Assembly: GCA_900642245.1 (NCBI GenBank)
Contig: CAAAJI010000012.1
Span: 468,643-532,642 of the forward strand
DNA: 64,000 nucleotides
Reading direction: 5' to 3'
DNA from: Fragilaria radians
Lineage: Eukaryota; Bacillariophyta; Fragilariophyceae; Fragilariales; Fragilariaceae
Shown here: one piece after another, positions 32,677-44,856 of the stretch
Position numbering within the stretch: the first letter of the stretch is position 1
Layout: each line of letters opens with the position of its first letter
Program-made: the position numbers and the translations under genes
The notes under the pieces: generated by a model
Told to the model about the DNA's origin: nothing
Databases searched by the model: none
Seen by the model: only the letters and a program-made list of their open reading frames with translations

Positions 32677-34419
32677 ATGAAAAACGCTCAAAGGCATAAT
32701 TTATGTTGGCTTTTGGCATGCTACTTCGGAAGATCACTAAGCTTCATGCTGACTCATACTCAGAAGGGTGCTATCCGACCCCATGTCATATCTGATACTC
32801 CTAATTTTTATCAAATGACATCTAGGAATGTTGACAACAACGCAGCATCATCTGCTGCAATGCCTCTTGAGAATCGACAGCCTTCAATAGATATGTCTTC
32901 TTCCGCAAATGACCATGATCATGATCATATTTTTTCAGACAATCTTTCCATTGACCCTTCAAGCATCGATATTGAGCATTTTTCGGAGGATTCATTCCAG
33001 TCTTCCAATGGGGATTTACAAGGACATGATGGATTTGTCAAACTCTTTCGTGGATCAGCAAATTACATCGCTAACCATCGCGCGACAACTGCTGTTTATC
33101 ACATACCGGGAGGATTGTTAGATCAGCCTGATAGATTCCGAGATATTATGAATGATATTGCTCTTACATGGCTTCTAGGGATGAAAATTGTTGTAGTTGC
33201 TGGATGTCGTCATCAGATTGACAAACGGGTACCTAATCGCATTGCAAAAAATGGAATACTTGTCACTGATGCTGATACGCTTCGTATCATAAAAGAAGAA
33301 GCGGGTTATGTTAGGTTTGAAGTAGAACGTCAGTTGGCACGAGCTCTTCGACTACAAGGATCCGAAGTCGACGGGAATGTCGTGAGCGGGAATTTCTTTT
33401 CAGCTCAACCTTTCGGCATTCTAGATGGAATTGATTATAAGTTCTCTGGATTTGTCCGCAGGGTAGAAGTAGACAAGATCCGGCGTTTACATCAATCACG
33501 TGATGTCTGCCTCTTAACCACGCTCGGCGTTAGCCCAAGCGGAGAAGTCTTCAATGTCAACTCTGAATCTCTTGCTGCAACTGTTGCAGGAGCCATGGGA
33601 GCGTCCAAAATTATTTTCTTTATGGAACAACAAGTTAGACTGAAAAGCAAGGAGTTCGGTACGCTAGTTCAGTCTCTCCGGCTTTCCGACGCTGCTCAAC
33701 TCTTGAAATACCATGGAATACAAATTCAGAAGCGTGGAACTGTATTGATCGATGGTTATCAGTCTGATGAAGATAAAGATGTTCGTGATATGCTCATTCG
33801 CATCGGTTGGGCCACAGCAGCATTAGAACAAGGAGTAAAGCGAGCGCACATTTTATCTCCCACTCAAGGAGCCCTGCTCCAGGAACTTTATACTCGTGAT
33901 GGAAGTGGTACTCTCATTTCACGTGACATTTATGAAGGAATTCGTCGGGCCAATGTTAATGATGTTGTAGGAATTCATGAGCTAATTTCACCATTGATAA
34001 AAATGGGAACACTTGTTGACCGTCCAAAAGCTGTCCTTGAAAAGGACATAGAGAACTACTATGTCTACACAAGAGACAACTTAGTTGTTGCCTGTGGGCA
34101 ACTCAAAAAGTTCGAAGACGGATTTGCTGAAATTGGATGCCTCGTAGTGCGAAGCGAATATCGAAGTGGTGGGAAAGGAGATTCTATGTTGGGATATTTG
34201 GAAAGGTTGTCTTTACGCCTTGGAGCCACTAAGGTTTTCGTACTATCCACCCAAACCATGGAATGGTTTATTGAACGCGACTTTGAACAGGTTCCTGTAG
34301 AACGATTACCTCCCAGTCGACAGGCTACCTACAATCATGAAAGGGGAAGCAAGGTATACATGAAGTTGATTGATAGTGATCGAGAGCTTGATGCATCTGA
34401 ATTATGGTGGTCAAGATAA
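32677..34419 (+). CDS. NAGS: N-acetylglutamate synthase (AAK + GNAT), plastid-targeted
   Basis: 580 aa, single exon. Transfers acetyl from acetyl-CoA to glutamate, the first step of arginine/ornithine synthesis. The first ~23 residues form a signal peptide ending RSLSF with Phe at +1, followed by a transit-peptide-like stretch. An amino-acid-kinase-like domain runs from ~117 to ~405: HIPGGLLD, KIVVVAGCRHQID, and the ArgA block GNVVSGNFFSAQPFGILDGIDY, then FNVNSESLA. A GNAT domain follows at ~435-560, with the acetyl-CoA loop in EYRSGGKGDSMLGYLE. This is the bacterial-ArgA-type two-domain layout rather than the animal type. An acidic/His-rich linker (~55-115) separates presequence and enzyme. 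Assignment is firm; plastid location is inferred from the presequence. Confidence 0.93.
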   Translation: MKNAQRHNLCWLLACYFGRSLSFMLTHTQKGAIRPHVISDTPNFYQMTSRNVDNNAASSAAMPLENRQPSIDMSSSANDHDHDHIFSDNLSIDPSSIDIEHFSEDSFQSSNGDLQGHDGFVKLFRGSANYIANHRATTAVYHIPGGLLDQPDRFRDIMNDIALTWLLGMKIVVVAGCRHQIDKRVPNRIAKNGILVTDADTLRIIKEEAGYVRFEVERQLARALRLQGSEVDGNVVSGNFFSAQPFGILDGIDYKFSGFVRRVEVDKIRRLHQSRDVCLLTTLGVSPSGEVFNVNSESLAATVAGAMGASKIIFFMEQQVRLKSKEFGTLVQSLRLSDAAQLLKYHGIQIQKRGTVLIDGYQSDEDKDVRDMLIRIGWATAALEQGVKRAHILSPTQGALLQELYTRDGSGTLISRDIYEGIRRANVNDVVGIHELISPLIKMGTLVDRPKAVLEKDIENYYVYTRDNLVVACGQLKKFEDGFAEIGCLVVRSEYRSGGKGDSMLGYLERLSLRLGATKVFVLSTQTMEWFIERDFEQVPVERLPPSRQATYNHERGSKVYMKLIDSDRELDASELWWSR

Positions 34420-35641
34420 AGCTCAATTTATATTCAATGAAGAATAATCACGATTTTTGTGCCTTTTTGTGATGAGCCAAGTTTTTCATTTCCAATTGCA
34501 ACTTAACGTTATGGATAAGCTAAACTCTTCATTATTTATCTCACAGTATGGTCATCTAAAGTAGAGTGACCTAAAAGTGTATGTATTATGATGATAATTT
34601 GTCGTACACTAAATACTTTGGCTGCACCTCCAGCAAAGCGTAATATACCAACCGCTTTAATTCTTAAGAGGACTTTCGTTCACTCAGCAGAATGATCAAT
34701 AGTAAAAAACCAGATTGTACGGGAAGAAAGCCGAAAAGTCATTCTGCAAGGCTTTAGATATCAAGAGGTTCCTAGTCTAAAGGGGTCTTTGATAAATGAT
34801 AAATGCCATTAATGTGCAATCAGTAAGGATAATTTGCTAAGTAGAAACATTTAGATTGACAGGGAAGAAAACATGAAAGGCCATCTACATAACAGAAATA
34901 CTTGGTTGATAGGCAAATACTGTTGTCTTGTCTTTTTGATAACGTTAGCACACAGATGCTACAATGGTATATCAAAAGCGGGTAAGAATAGCAATCATAA
35001 CCACACTGATCAAACTAATGGAGATAATTCTTTTTCGCTACAAGAATAATATTGGAGAAAGAGAGTGTCAAGTGCAGTAAATATGATATCCATGACATTC
35101 CATGCCGCAATTACTATAAAAGTTCAATCTCATGGGAATTTCCATCAATGAAAAAAGATCTTACATGAATGTAGGAGCAATTAAGTTTCCACATCTTGTT
35201 TGTAAATTTTTGAAGAGCACCTTGCCAAAAAACTCAAAATAGAGTGGTAGACATTGCTCGAAAAAAGTATCCATTAAATATGCTAGACTATATACTACAT
35301 CAGCTTGCTGCTCTACAATGAGAGAGCACAATGAGAAATACAGATCTTATTTAATTATTGATGCGGAAGAGCCATATCTTTAGTTAGTTCTTAAGGAGGA
35401 GGAGTTGATGATACTTGTCTGACTTTGAAGAAGGCTATCTAGGATTGAGAACAATGTGCTAGACTGGTTAACATCAAGTAGGTCCCAGCCATAGGTCAAA
35501 CACACTTCCCATTGGATTATTGCATATTTTTGAATGGTTTGGTGATGACGTCGAGCCAATGACACGGAATTATAAAGTGCAATATTAACCGAACACACCA
35601 GTTATCCAAAACCATCAGCTTTTGAGGATGCCATTCATGGC
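34420..35641. other. 1.2-kb spacer with possible promoter of the fucosyltransferase-like gene
   Basis: No gene seen. Near its end, TGACGTCG at 35546-35553 (ACGT-core, bZIP/CRE-like) and CCAAT at 35555-35559 lie ~85-95 bp before the next start codon and may be promoter elements. Confidence 0.35.
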
Positions 35642-37150
35642 ATGCATATTTTATCATTAACTAAGAGGCCACAGGGTCTGCAATGGAATAAAATGATAAT
35701 TAATCTTTATTTCCTTGGAGTTGTCATTGTAATAGGGTCAATCATTATATGGGAAGCTGAAATTTCTCATTATGGGAAGGAACCATTTTGGCATTTGACG
35801 ACTGCATTAAATGATTCACGTCAAGATTTTTTGTCGAAGCCCCATTCAATCAGGGAAAAGCGAAGAAATCACATCCCAGAAGAAAATGGGAAGAGTGTTA
35901 ACAAACACGAAATCAGAAGTAGATCTGAAATTAGGGAACAGCATACAAAAGTCATGAAACTATCTATTAGTCGAGATCATCACTCCCAAACACAGGCATT
36001 GAACGTCTCCAACTCTAATGAAGAATCATCACAACCTAGAGAGAATAATGGTAATCATATTCATCCTTGCTCTACTTACGACGGGGTCCTACACATCCAA
36101 AGTGGTGATAAAGGAGCAGCTGCTGGAACACTATTTTTCCAATACGTCATCAATCAACTTATCTATGCCGAAGTGTACAATTTGATACCTTTTATTCACC
36201 TGAATAATATTACACACAACGTATATGATGAAGAGGTTCACGGTATCGGTGAAGGACTTTTTCTCACGATACCAGGTCGCTTAAAAATAACTATGGAGAA
36301 AGATTTGTACCATACGAATGCTGGGGCCTGGCCTGGGAAGCCTATTCCAGTCTATCCAATGATACCTGAAAAATTATGGTTTCGAGGAAATGGAGTCTGG
36401 AATGATTACCTGGAACCACTTTCACATTTTGATCCAGCCTTGAATATATGTCAATCGCTACCCTATGTTACTTTCACCTATGAACAACTCAATCCATCCA
36501 TGCAATTCTATGCACCCTGGGCGGTTCGGTCTTGGGAATATCAATTTATTCCTCCTCATCTTCGTCACAATACTTCCTCTGTCACTGGACTTCGAGATTG
36601 GTTCGCTCCTCAACGATCGAAGGCGCACAAGGTCATTGCGAAATATTATCGATTCCGACCTTCCCTTTGGCAAGCAGCAGTGACCATGATTCCTCATGGT
36701 ACAAAATGCCTGGCCGTGCATATCCGCCATAGTGACAAGGGTGGCTTGGCCCGGAAAAGGATACCCCATCAGCAATTTCTTCCCTATATTGATGCTTACC
36801 TTCAAAATGGTGGTGACAAGGTATACATGGCAACAGATTCTAGTAAGGTTCTAGATTTCGTACAAAAAGAATGGGCTCATGTAAATCTGGTAGTACAAGG
36901 CGGCATCGTCCGGTCGGCTGTTTTCCAACCAGTTTTTCGACAAGCGTCGCACAATCGGACTAATACAGAAGTTTTGATTGATATTCTAGCAATGAGCAGA
37001 TGTCAATTTTTTATCCATGGATACAGCGCCGTGTCTGAGTCATCACATTACCTGAATCCAAATTTACATCATCATTCAGTCGATTTGGAAGATCCAAACC
37101 ACATCGATGCCAATACATTTGGAGAACTTGTCAAACGAGAGATATCGTAG
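35642..37150 (+). CDS. Type II membrane glycosyltransferase, fucosyltransferase (GT23/NodZ)-like
   Basis: 502 aa, single exon. A short cytosolic tail and one membrane anchor (about 18-38) precede a ~100-residue charged stem and a luminal catalytic domain from ~145. The peptide HIRHSDKGG (~359-367) fits motif I of alpha-1,6/alpha-1,2 and protein O-fucosyltransferases (HxRRxD), which contacts GDP-fucose. YMATDSSKVLDF (~395) resembles motif II, and the late LIDILAMSRCQFFIHGYSAVSE segment fits motif III. This places it in the GT23-like superfamily in the Golgi; the acceptor (N-glycan core or other glycan) is not predictable. The substitution of the second Arg by His in motif I is notable. Confidence is good for the fold, moderate for fucose specificity. 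Confidence 0.75.
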   Translation: MHILSLTKRPQGLQWNKMIINLYFLGVVIVIGSIIIWEAEISHYGKEPFWHLTTALNDSRQDFLSKPHSIREKRRNHIPEENGKSVNKHEIRSRSEIREQHTKVMKLSISRDHHSQTQALNVSNSNEESSQPRENNGNHIHPCSTYDGVLHIQSGDKGAAAGTLFFQYVINQLIYAEVYNLIPFIHLNNITHNVYDEEVHGIGEGLFLTIPGRLKITMEKDLYHTNAGAWPGKPIPVYPMIPEKLWFRGNGVWNDYLEPLSHFDPALNICQSLPYVTFTYEQLNPSMQFYAPWAVRSWEYQFIPPHLRHNTSSVTGLRDWFAPQRSKAHKVIAKYYRFRPSLWQAAVTMIPHGTKCLAVHIRHSDKGGLARKRIPHQQFLPYIDAYLQNGGDKVYMATDSSKVLDFVQKEWAHVNLVVQGGIVRSAVFQPVFRQASHNRTNTEVLIDILAMSRCQFFIHGYSAVSESSHYLNPNLHHHSVDLEDPNHIDANTFGELVKREIS

Positions 37151-37738
37151 TCTCCCAATGTTGCAGAGCATACATTGTAGTAACATATTTTTTCCACACT
37201 TCCATTTTCCCTCATCATTCCCCTTATTCAAGTAAATACCTCTGGACACTCATATTTGAAGATGATGAAGTGCTTGGGAGACTTGGATTGCCTTGATTCA
37301 TTATTTAACCCCACCTGAAATGATAATTCTTTCATCTTGTTGGAATGTAACTTCTCCTCCCGCTTCTCTCTTGAAACACAATATAGGATAGGGTGAGGTA
37401 TCGCGTACTCCAAGGTGTATAGCAGCCCGTTTAGCGACCTTGCTCACTCAACTTAAGTTTTAGACTCAAGACTTGATGTGCTTACATAGTGCTATGCTGA
37501 GAGCATGTGTTGTAAAGTTATCATAATATTCAGATTTCTTCTTAATTTTGCTTTGATTTTTAGCGGGGTATGAATATTTAATGTGTTAAATATCCAGATA
37601 ATTGAGAGTGTACTCACTTGTTTAATAAGTGCATACGCTGTATTTATATATATGGGGGCAAGCGTTTCCCAATACCAAATATGACAATTAATGTATACAT
37701 AATATCAGTCAAAAGATGTTGAAGAGCAGATAAACATG
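37151..37738. other. Spacer between convergent genes
   Basis: 3' flanking sequence of the fucosyltransferase-like gene. No gene seen. Confidence 0.45.
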
Positions 37739-38069
37739 TTAGTTAAGTGCTGCCCGCGATAAGATGAGAAAATAGATTGAATATCCTGAGAAGAGTTTCA
37801 TAGAGTGATCAAGCCGTATGAAGGGAAGAATTGAATCTTGGAGAGTATTTGCCAGAAGGGAAATACTTGCTTGGGAAGGTAGAACACATACTGCAGCAAT
37901 AGTATTGGATATACTGTAATATTGAAAAACCTGATGACAAAAAAATGAAAGGTGCATAAGAAAGAAAGTAGGATGAAAATGAGTTTACTTGTTTAAGAAG
38001 AGAAGTACCTAAGGTACAACATGATATAGATCCAACAAAACCCCAGGTGCGAGGATTATTTCTCAGCAT
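37739..38069 (-). CDS. Candidate small spliced membrane protein
   Basis: Proposed two-exon gene: exon 38069-37989 (27 codons from ATG), a 58-bp intron 37988-37931 with GTAAAC...CATCAG, and exon 37930-37739 ending in TAA, together 90 aa and in phase. The product has hydrophobic stretches (WGFVGSISCCTLGTSL and SNTIAAVCVLPSQASISLLA, then YSIYFLILSRA) suggesting two to three membrane segments. The frame is open ~25 nt upstream of the ATG and a further exon may exist: at 38511-38456 the same strand has ATG plus 18 codons (MALETFKPPLETPKRTMH) followed by a good GTAAAT donor. I could not join these in phase. Family unrecognised. Confidence 0.33.
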
Positions 38070-38586
38070 CAAATCGAAGAAAGAAATGAAAATCACTTAT
38101 ATAAGGGAAAACTATACTTGTAATGTTGGATAAATAATGTTATGGAAAATTCTCTAGAAGAAGTCTCTATGGTATTCAAACATTGCATTCTGTAGTATGC
38201 TAAAATTAAATTCTTTTAAGGATCACAACAGTTTAAAAAGCAATTTGATGTCCATGGGCAAAGCAAGCTATTGGGGAAGATACTCAAAATATTAGTGTGT
38301 ATGTTTCACGATCATCCAATAACAATAATTGATCAAGCGTTTGTTTTGCGTACATGAGTAGAAGACATCAAATTTACATAAAAGCCTATAAACAGTCACA
38401 TTCCTGCTCTCAAATTACTTTCTATCCTATATGTTAAATGTGAATTGATATTTACCAATGCATAGTACGCTTCGGCGTCTCTAGTGGAGGCTTGAAAGTT
38501 TCAAGTGCCATGTAATTCTTGACGAGACTATTGAGGCATGTATTGCAATTAAAACTTCAATACAGATGAATATTATTAAAGAAACT
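38070..38586. other. Spacer / possible upstream exon of the small membrane protein
   Basis: Downstream of the ISWI stop codon. Holds the candidate first exon at 38511-38456 (minus) ending at a GTAAAT donor. No consistent continuation was found. Confidence 0.3.
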
Positions 38587-41500
38587 TTATTTATGCGAAG
38601 GAGATTTCCGCTTTTTGGGGATCGACATGGTCGAAGTATTATCTGCATCGCCATATGAAGTCCGGTTTCTTGCGTTTTGGTGTGCGTGTTTCTTCTCAGC
38701 TTGAACTTTAATATAAATTGCTTCATCTCGGGCAAATCGTTTCTCCCCCCACGCTTCCATCTGAGTCCAATGCGTTTGCTCTTCGTCACTTAGCAAGCTC
38801 CATCTTTCTCTCAAGATTCTATGCACGATTTCTTTGTTCTTTCGTTTTTCTGGCGGCAGGGCACTTTTCACTTGCTTCCTAACAAAACCACAGAAGAGCG
38901 TGAATGCTTTCTTGCATGGTTGTGGCTCGCCATCGCCATCATAATCAGGAAACTCAAGAAATGTTCCATCAGGACCTATTGCACCCGTAACATGACAAGG
39001 ATCGTCTTGTTTCAATGATTTTTGGTTATGTTCTTCCATTTGCTTCAGTTTCTCTTCCTTTGATTGCCGCAAAGCTTTTGTAGTATCTACATCAAGAAGA
39101 TGCGTATATTTACTCCGAAGATACCAAATGGTATGTGTGTCTCCTTCGTCTTCACGCTTTTCTTTCTGGGCGATTTCTTCAATTTTAGCAACGACCTTGC
39201 GCCTACTTATAGATCCAGGATGGTGCTCGAGAAATTTATTTGCTACACCTACGATTCCTAGTGAACCACTTTGAGCAACCAAATTGGCAAGTTCTCCCAA
39301 TAAGTCTTCAGTGAATTCAGCCGAAGATAATGTGATGTTACTATTTGCTTCACGAGTGTACTGATTCAGCATCTTCATACGACCTTGAATCTCACGCATA
39401 CTTTCCTCGATTTCCATCACTTTTGCCTCGAGCTCAATTCTTTTCTTCTCTGCTTCTTCTTGTTCCTTCCTCCTCCATGTCTCACTTAAAATCTTAAAAT
39501 TTGGGATCTCAATCCCAACTTCACCACTTTTTTGACCTACTTCGGAAGTTAAACAGGAGTCTTCTCGAATTTTCTTTTCAAGCTGTTCAACCTCCTTTTC
39601 CGCAGCCTTCATGAGCTGTTCACATCGTCGACCGATTAGCTCGGTTGGGAGGCTCTTTAAGAAGTAGTCAAATCGAAAACTTGGGCTCCGACGAATTGCC
39701 ATTTTCACAGCTTCCCACTGTCCATACCCAAACTTTAATAGAATCCAAAGTGAGAATTGTTTTGATGTAAATGTAAACGAGTCAACATGGATGAGTTACC
39801 TTGTGTGCCCAACAAAGCAAATGACGATCCTCGTCGGCAGAGAACATCTTATCTTTGGCGTTTACAAATGTAAACTCCAGGTCTTCCCAGGGATTATCGA
39901 ATATCGAGATTAAAATAGCCGTCCCTCTGACAATTTCTTTGATATCTTCCATCTTTTTCTCACCTCGTTCGATGACTTTAACGAAGCGTTCATACTCGTG
40001 CTCAGAAAATCGCTTTTTCCCGATATTTTCATCCCAAAATGCCTCAGCAAATATTTTGACATCGGCAAAAGGCTTTCCAACTTCAATCGAAATTTTATCA
40101 ATACTATTCCTACCATATTTAGCACTACCTCGAATGAAACCCGAGAAATTCTGACGAGACCAATCCGAAAATGCTTCAGCAAGCAATCTCTCTTTCTCAG
40201 TTTGCCTCTCTTGACTAAGTAGTGGAGGTAGAACAAATGGTTCTCGGGGCTCCTGTTTGGAGTCAGTCTCCAAATCCAGAGCTTCAGATTGTGTCGTCCC
40301 TTTTTGAGTTGCAAGTTTCTGTACTTCTTCTGGAAGAGCCTTAAACGCTGCTTCTTCTTCCTCTTGAATTTGTTGTAACGCAGCCCTGTTGTACATCTGC
40401 CACTCTTCCATCCGAGGCAACCTGAGCTCCTTTGGAAGCTTCAACTGCTTTCTCTTTTCTTTCTTTTTGGCTCCTTGAATGGCAGAAATCTGCTGCTGAT
40501 AGAGTTGATTTTCATTGTATGCAACAGTTCTCCGCTCACGCTTTCCAATGTCGACGATTCCAAATAGTTCTGATTGAATTTGCGCTGCTTTTGAATAATC
40601 AACACCCTCGTAAGTTTGGGAAGACATCTGCCCATCAAGCTTAAAATCTAGCATATCGCCCTTTTCGGCGTTTTTAAGCTTCTCATTTAACTCTTGAGTC
40701 TTACGCTTACCAGCACTTAGAATGAGGTCTATATCATCATCAGTGATCGAGGAGTCTTTAGATTTGAATACTTTGTCAGCCCCAAAGCGTACAGCTTCGA
40801 GTAGTTCATCTCTAGACAGTTTATCCTTGTCCTTTAGTCTACCCTGTTGAACAACCATGGCATCAAGCTTTAATTTTTGTTGTGCTCGTTCAACAACTTT
40901 TTCCTCAATAGTATGTTCCGTAACTAGACGAAATACCTGCACTTGTCTTTTTTGCCCTATTCGGTGAGCACGGTCTTGAGCCTGTAAGTCAGCTTGAGGA
41001 TTCCAGTCAGAGTCATAGAGAATCACTATATCAGCTGTCTGTAGATTAATACCAAGACCACCAGCTCGCGTCGACAAAAGGAAAACAAATTTTTCAGAGT
41101 TAGGGGCATTATAGGCATCAATATACTCTTCTCTCAAATCATGATTTGTGTTTCCGTCTATCCGGCAATACTGATACTGCCGCATCACCATATAATCTTC
41201 CATAATATCTAGGATTCGAGTCATCTGAGTGAAAACGAGGACGCGATGTCCTCTTTCTTTTAGACGCTTAAGAAGCTTATCTAAAAGAACCATCTTACCA
41301 CAGTTGTTAACCAAATGTTCGCCAAGAGGGGGCAAAGTACGATCCTCTACACCTGGGAATAGGTAGGGATGTCCAGCGCATTTTCTGAGTTGCATGACGA
41401 TATTCAAGAGGGCTGAACGACTACCAGACGATCCATGGCCTTGAATGGCATCGAAATCACGGAGCAAAATGTCACGATAAAGCTTCTTTTGTAATGCACT

Positions 41501-43244
41501 CATTCCTGTGAAGAGAATTGTCTCGTGCTTGGGAGGGAGATTTTTTTCAACATCTGCCTTAAGTCTTCGAAGCATGAAAGGCCTAAGAATTTTATGCAAT
41601 TGCATGATAAGCTTATTCTTTTCATCTGCATCTTCTATGTCCAAGTTGAACCACTCGTCGAATTGCTCCGAGTTAGCAAACACATCTGGTACAAGAAAAT
41701 TCAGAAGCGCCCACCTAAGAAAATCGATGAGATATAGGTTTCAAATCATCTAATGACACACTAAACTTACAATTCGTGAAGATTGTTTTGTAATGGTGTT
41801 CCAGTAAGCAATAGGCGATATCGAGTTTCGAAAGTACGAATAATTTTGGAAAATGTTGACGCTTCGTTTTTGAGTCGGTGCGCTTCGTCAATTATCAGGT
41901 AATTCCAAGCAAACTTGTTAAGAACGTGTTTGTCAATGTTGCAAACTTCGTACGTTGTAACACAAACGTTCCAAGTTCGTTTATCATCATTCTGAGCCGG
42001 CTCCAACAAATTTTTAGCTATGGTTTCACGTTCTTCTTTATTTCCGTGAAATTTCACGACGATCAACGTTGGCGCCCACTTCGCTATTTCATTCATCCAA
42101 TTGCTTAAAGTGGACTTTGGGACAACAATCAAATGAGGTCCTGTTATATCTTTGTACTCTTTCATATAAACTAAAACAGAAATACTCTGGAGTGTCTTTC
42201 CTAATCCCATTTCATCAGCGCTTAGAATTCAAAATTAAAGTGATTAGAAGATCGGATGAATTGAAAAAGCATAGAGATGAAAATTTCTTACAGAATTCCA
42301 TTAACACCATTCTCTTGAAGGCGAATCATCCAATTCAGTCCTTCTAGCTGGTAACTACGCATCTTGCCAAACGCAAGTGTTGTCGGCTGAGATGTCAAAT
42401 AAGTGGTAGCTTGATCTTCCTCCTCCAAATCAGCAACATCTGCCGCATCGTCATCTGTTCTACGAGATCCTTCTTTCGCGGCAATTCGACTTTTTTTATA
42501 ACGCGAAGATTCCTCCTTGACGGTTCCAAAGTGTGAAAAAATGTCACTCTGCTTCAACAGGAATTCGAGTCGACGTTTCGCTTGCTGTGCACGGTCTCGT
42601 CGTAAATTCTCTTGTCGTTCGGCAACGTATGCTTCCTTTTCTACTTTTTCCAACTTTGCAGCTTCACGCTTAGCCACCGTAACCTCACTTAACTGGCGAG
42701 GCACCACAGGTTTCTTTTTCTTTGGAGCATCACTGTCGTCTGAACTAAAATTGTGTTCACCAAGAGAACCCTCGTCGTCGTCCTCCATCTCTGAATTCCA
42801 ATCAGGCTCTTTGCCACGAGCACGTTTTTGAGCTAGTTTTTCTCTCTTTTTTTGAAGCTTTTGTATTCCCTTACGAGTGCTCTTGGCTCCATCCATAGAT
42901 TCATAGATCACAACTTTATCTCGCTCTTCTTCACGTTTACGTAAGTACTCCAATCTCGCAACATCTGCCATATGAGATTCTTGATTAAATCGTATCATGT
43001 CATTTGATGCAAGGGTCTCGTAGTGCTCTTTTTCATCGTCTGGGAGTTGAGCCCATCTGTCTCTCATTCGTCTTGAGAACTGCCCAACATCAAATTTCTG
43101 ACCTGCAAGTTCAGCTTTGACTTCGTCGGCCACATCTTTTTGAAAATACTGATAAGCAGTCCTAGCTGGTGTTATACCTTCTTTTTTCTGCGACGAAAAC
43201 TCGGATTCAACTGCTACCCAGCCTGATCGATCTTCTTTCACCAT
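38587..43244 (-). CDS. SMARCA5/ISWI: ISWI-type SNF2 chromatin remodeler with HMG-box-like regions at both ends
   Basis: Four exons on the minus strand: 43244-42292, 42220-41771, 41714-39800 and 39732-38587; introns 71, 56 and 67 bp, all GT-AG and all restoring conserved ISWI peptides across the junction. Product ~1487 aa, longer than the usual ~1050. Order: HMG-box-like region (~24-95, [14 protein letters not shown]...[13 protein letters not shown]), AutoN-like charged region, SNF2 helicase with Walker A DEMGLGKT (Lys326) and DEAH 429-432, HELICc ([20 protein letters not shown]), then HAND-SANT-SLIDE (SLIDE ~1093-1155), coiled coil, and a second HMG-box-like region (~1379-1444) before a basic KKRKSPSHK tail. 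ISWI slides and spaces nucleosomes using ATP. Identification is firm; the two HMG-like additions are the unusual part. Confidence 0.93.
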
Positions 43245-44856
43245 TTTGCTACACCTATAAGCTAAAGCATTGCCATTTTGTTTGATAACTACTAACTAGT
43301 GCTAGTAGCTGTCAAAATTAATACGCAGTGTGGAATTTTTAATGCAATACTAATTGTGATAAAAAACTACAAAGGACGGTCAAATAATTGCTTCACATTC
43401 CACCGTCTAATTATTGATCCAATTTACGCTAAGCATTTTAAAAACGTTTGCTCCACTTCAATTGTGGACCTTATTGAAATATCCTGGATGCATTTCTGGC
43501 TTTCCGAATGTGAGGGTTAACGTAGGGCGTCAAATATTACATGTAACGCTTAACTGAAATTCAAGTGTCGCTCTTTCATTAGCCACTTGTCGACAAAGCA
43601 TCCTATGTTTGAGGGGGTAAATTCATAATGTCCAATGGCAGAACATGGACGAAACAAAGCGGACGAGAAAAGGAAACAAGGAATACCACTTTGTTAACTT
43701 AGTGGATTAAAAATGAAGAGTGGATCTCTCGTGATAATTTTTCACTTCACCAAAGTTGTAGCCTTTGTTATCCAATAATTAAGTCCAAAGGAAGATGGTA
43801 GTACAGCAAGGTAAATATATATTTACCTATCACAAAGACGATGCGTGTTTACAAAACACTTTGTCAATATCGATATCTAACTCTAAGTGCATAGGCGATT
43901 GTCAACTGACACCAAAATCTTAACAGCAATTACACTATATGTACACTGATTTATGAAAAGCTCATTGTAAGGTTATATAATCCATCAATCTAAGTTTTGA
44001 AAAATACTAGGTTCCTCTTCTTTCAAATCCTTCACTTGAGGAGACCTAAGGAAAAATATGCCATCCACATAATTCTTGGGTCCATTCAAATAAATCTTTC
44101 AAAAACATATTTCAGTTGTCTTTTGACATGACATTGATTGAGATTAATAACAGATTTAAGTGAATCATCCCTTTGCTTATTAAATCTTTACATGAAGCAA
44201 TAGATACTCTAAAATATATTGCGATAGAAACACCTCACAGGGCGTAGGAAAGGCAATACAGGGTAAAGAGTAGGATATTTGCCACCGCTGAGTCTCCATG
44301 AGCATCTGTTAAAAAGAAATTAATGTTCTCAAAGACCATGTTGCACTGCCCATTCTTCTTCCAGTAAATCAGGAAACTTTTTAAATCATATCCTTGCTTC
44401 TTCCACAGACAGACTCATCACGAAGCAAGAAAATCAGTGTCAGTCGCAGACTACTATTTTAAGAATGACCGTGAAGTTTTGTCATTTGGTCAGCGTCCAA
44501 TGGGAAACAATCAGATAAAAATTAGATTTGTTAAGGATCAAAAGGGGGCCGGTATTTCTTGAAAACATTACACGCTACTTGGTATTGATGTATTGATTCA
44601 ATCCAAACCAAACAACTACCTGTTTCGTTCGTAGAAACGGTATAGTAGATCAAAATTAGTTGGTTATTTCGACAACCTATTGCGTAAGAATTCCAAATTC
44701 TGGAACAGCAGGAAAAATCGCAAGGCATGACAGGACACCCATCAACGACACTCGAAGGCTGACGCTCACGTTCTCCTGAAAAGCACAGAATTTCCTCATC
44801 ACCTGACCGAATTTATTTTGTATCTTGCGAAGGACTTTTTATCCGTAGCCTCGAAG
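43245..44856. other. 1.6-kb spacer between divergent genes
   Basis: Holds the promoters of the ISWI (-) and thioredoxin-like (+) genes. A perfect 20-bp palindrome lies at 43809-43828. Small frames (43299-43520 plus, 44531-44728 minus) have no motif. Confidence 0.45.
43809..43828. repeat. Perfect 20-bp palindrome
   Basis: AGGTAAATATATATTTACCT reads the same on both strands; the symmetry stops exactly at these ends. Could be a cruciform or dimeric-factor site, or chance in AT-rich DNA. Confidence 0.6.
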
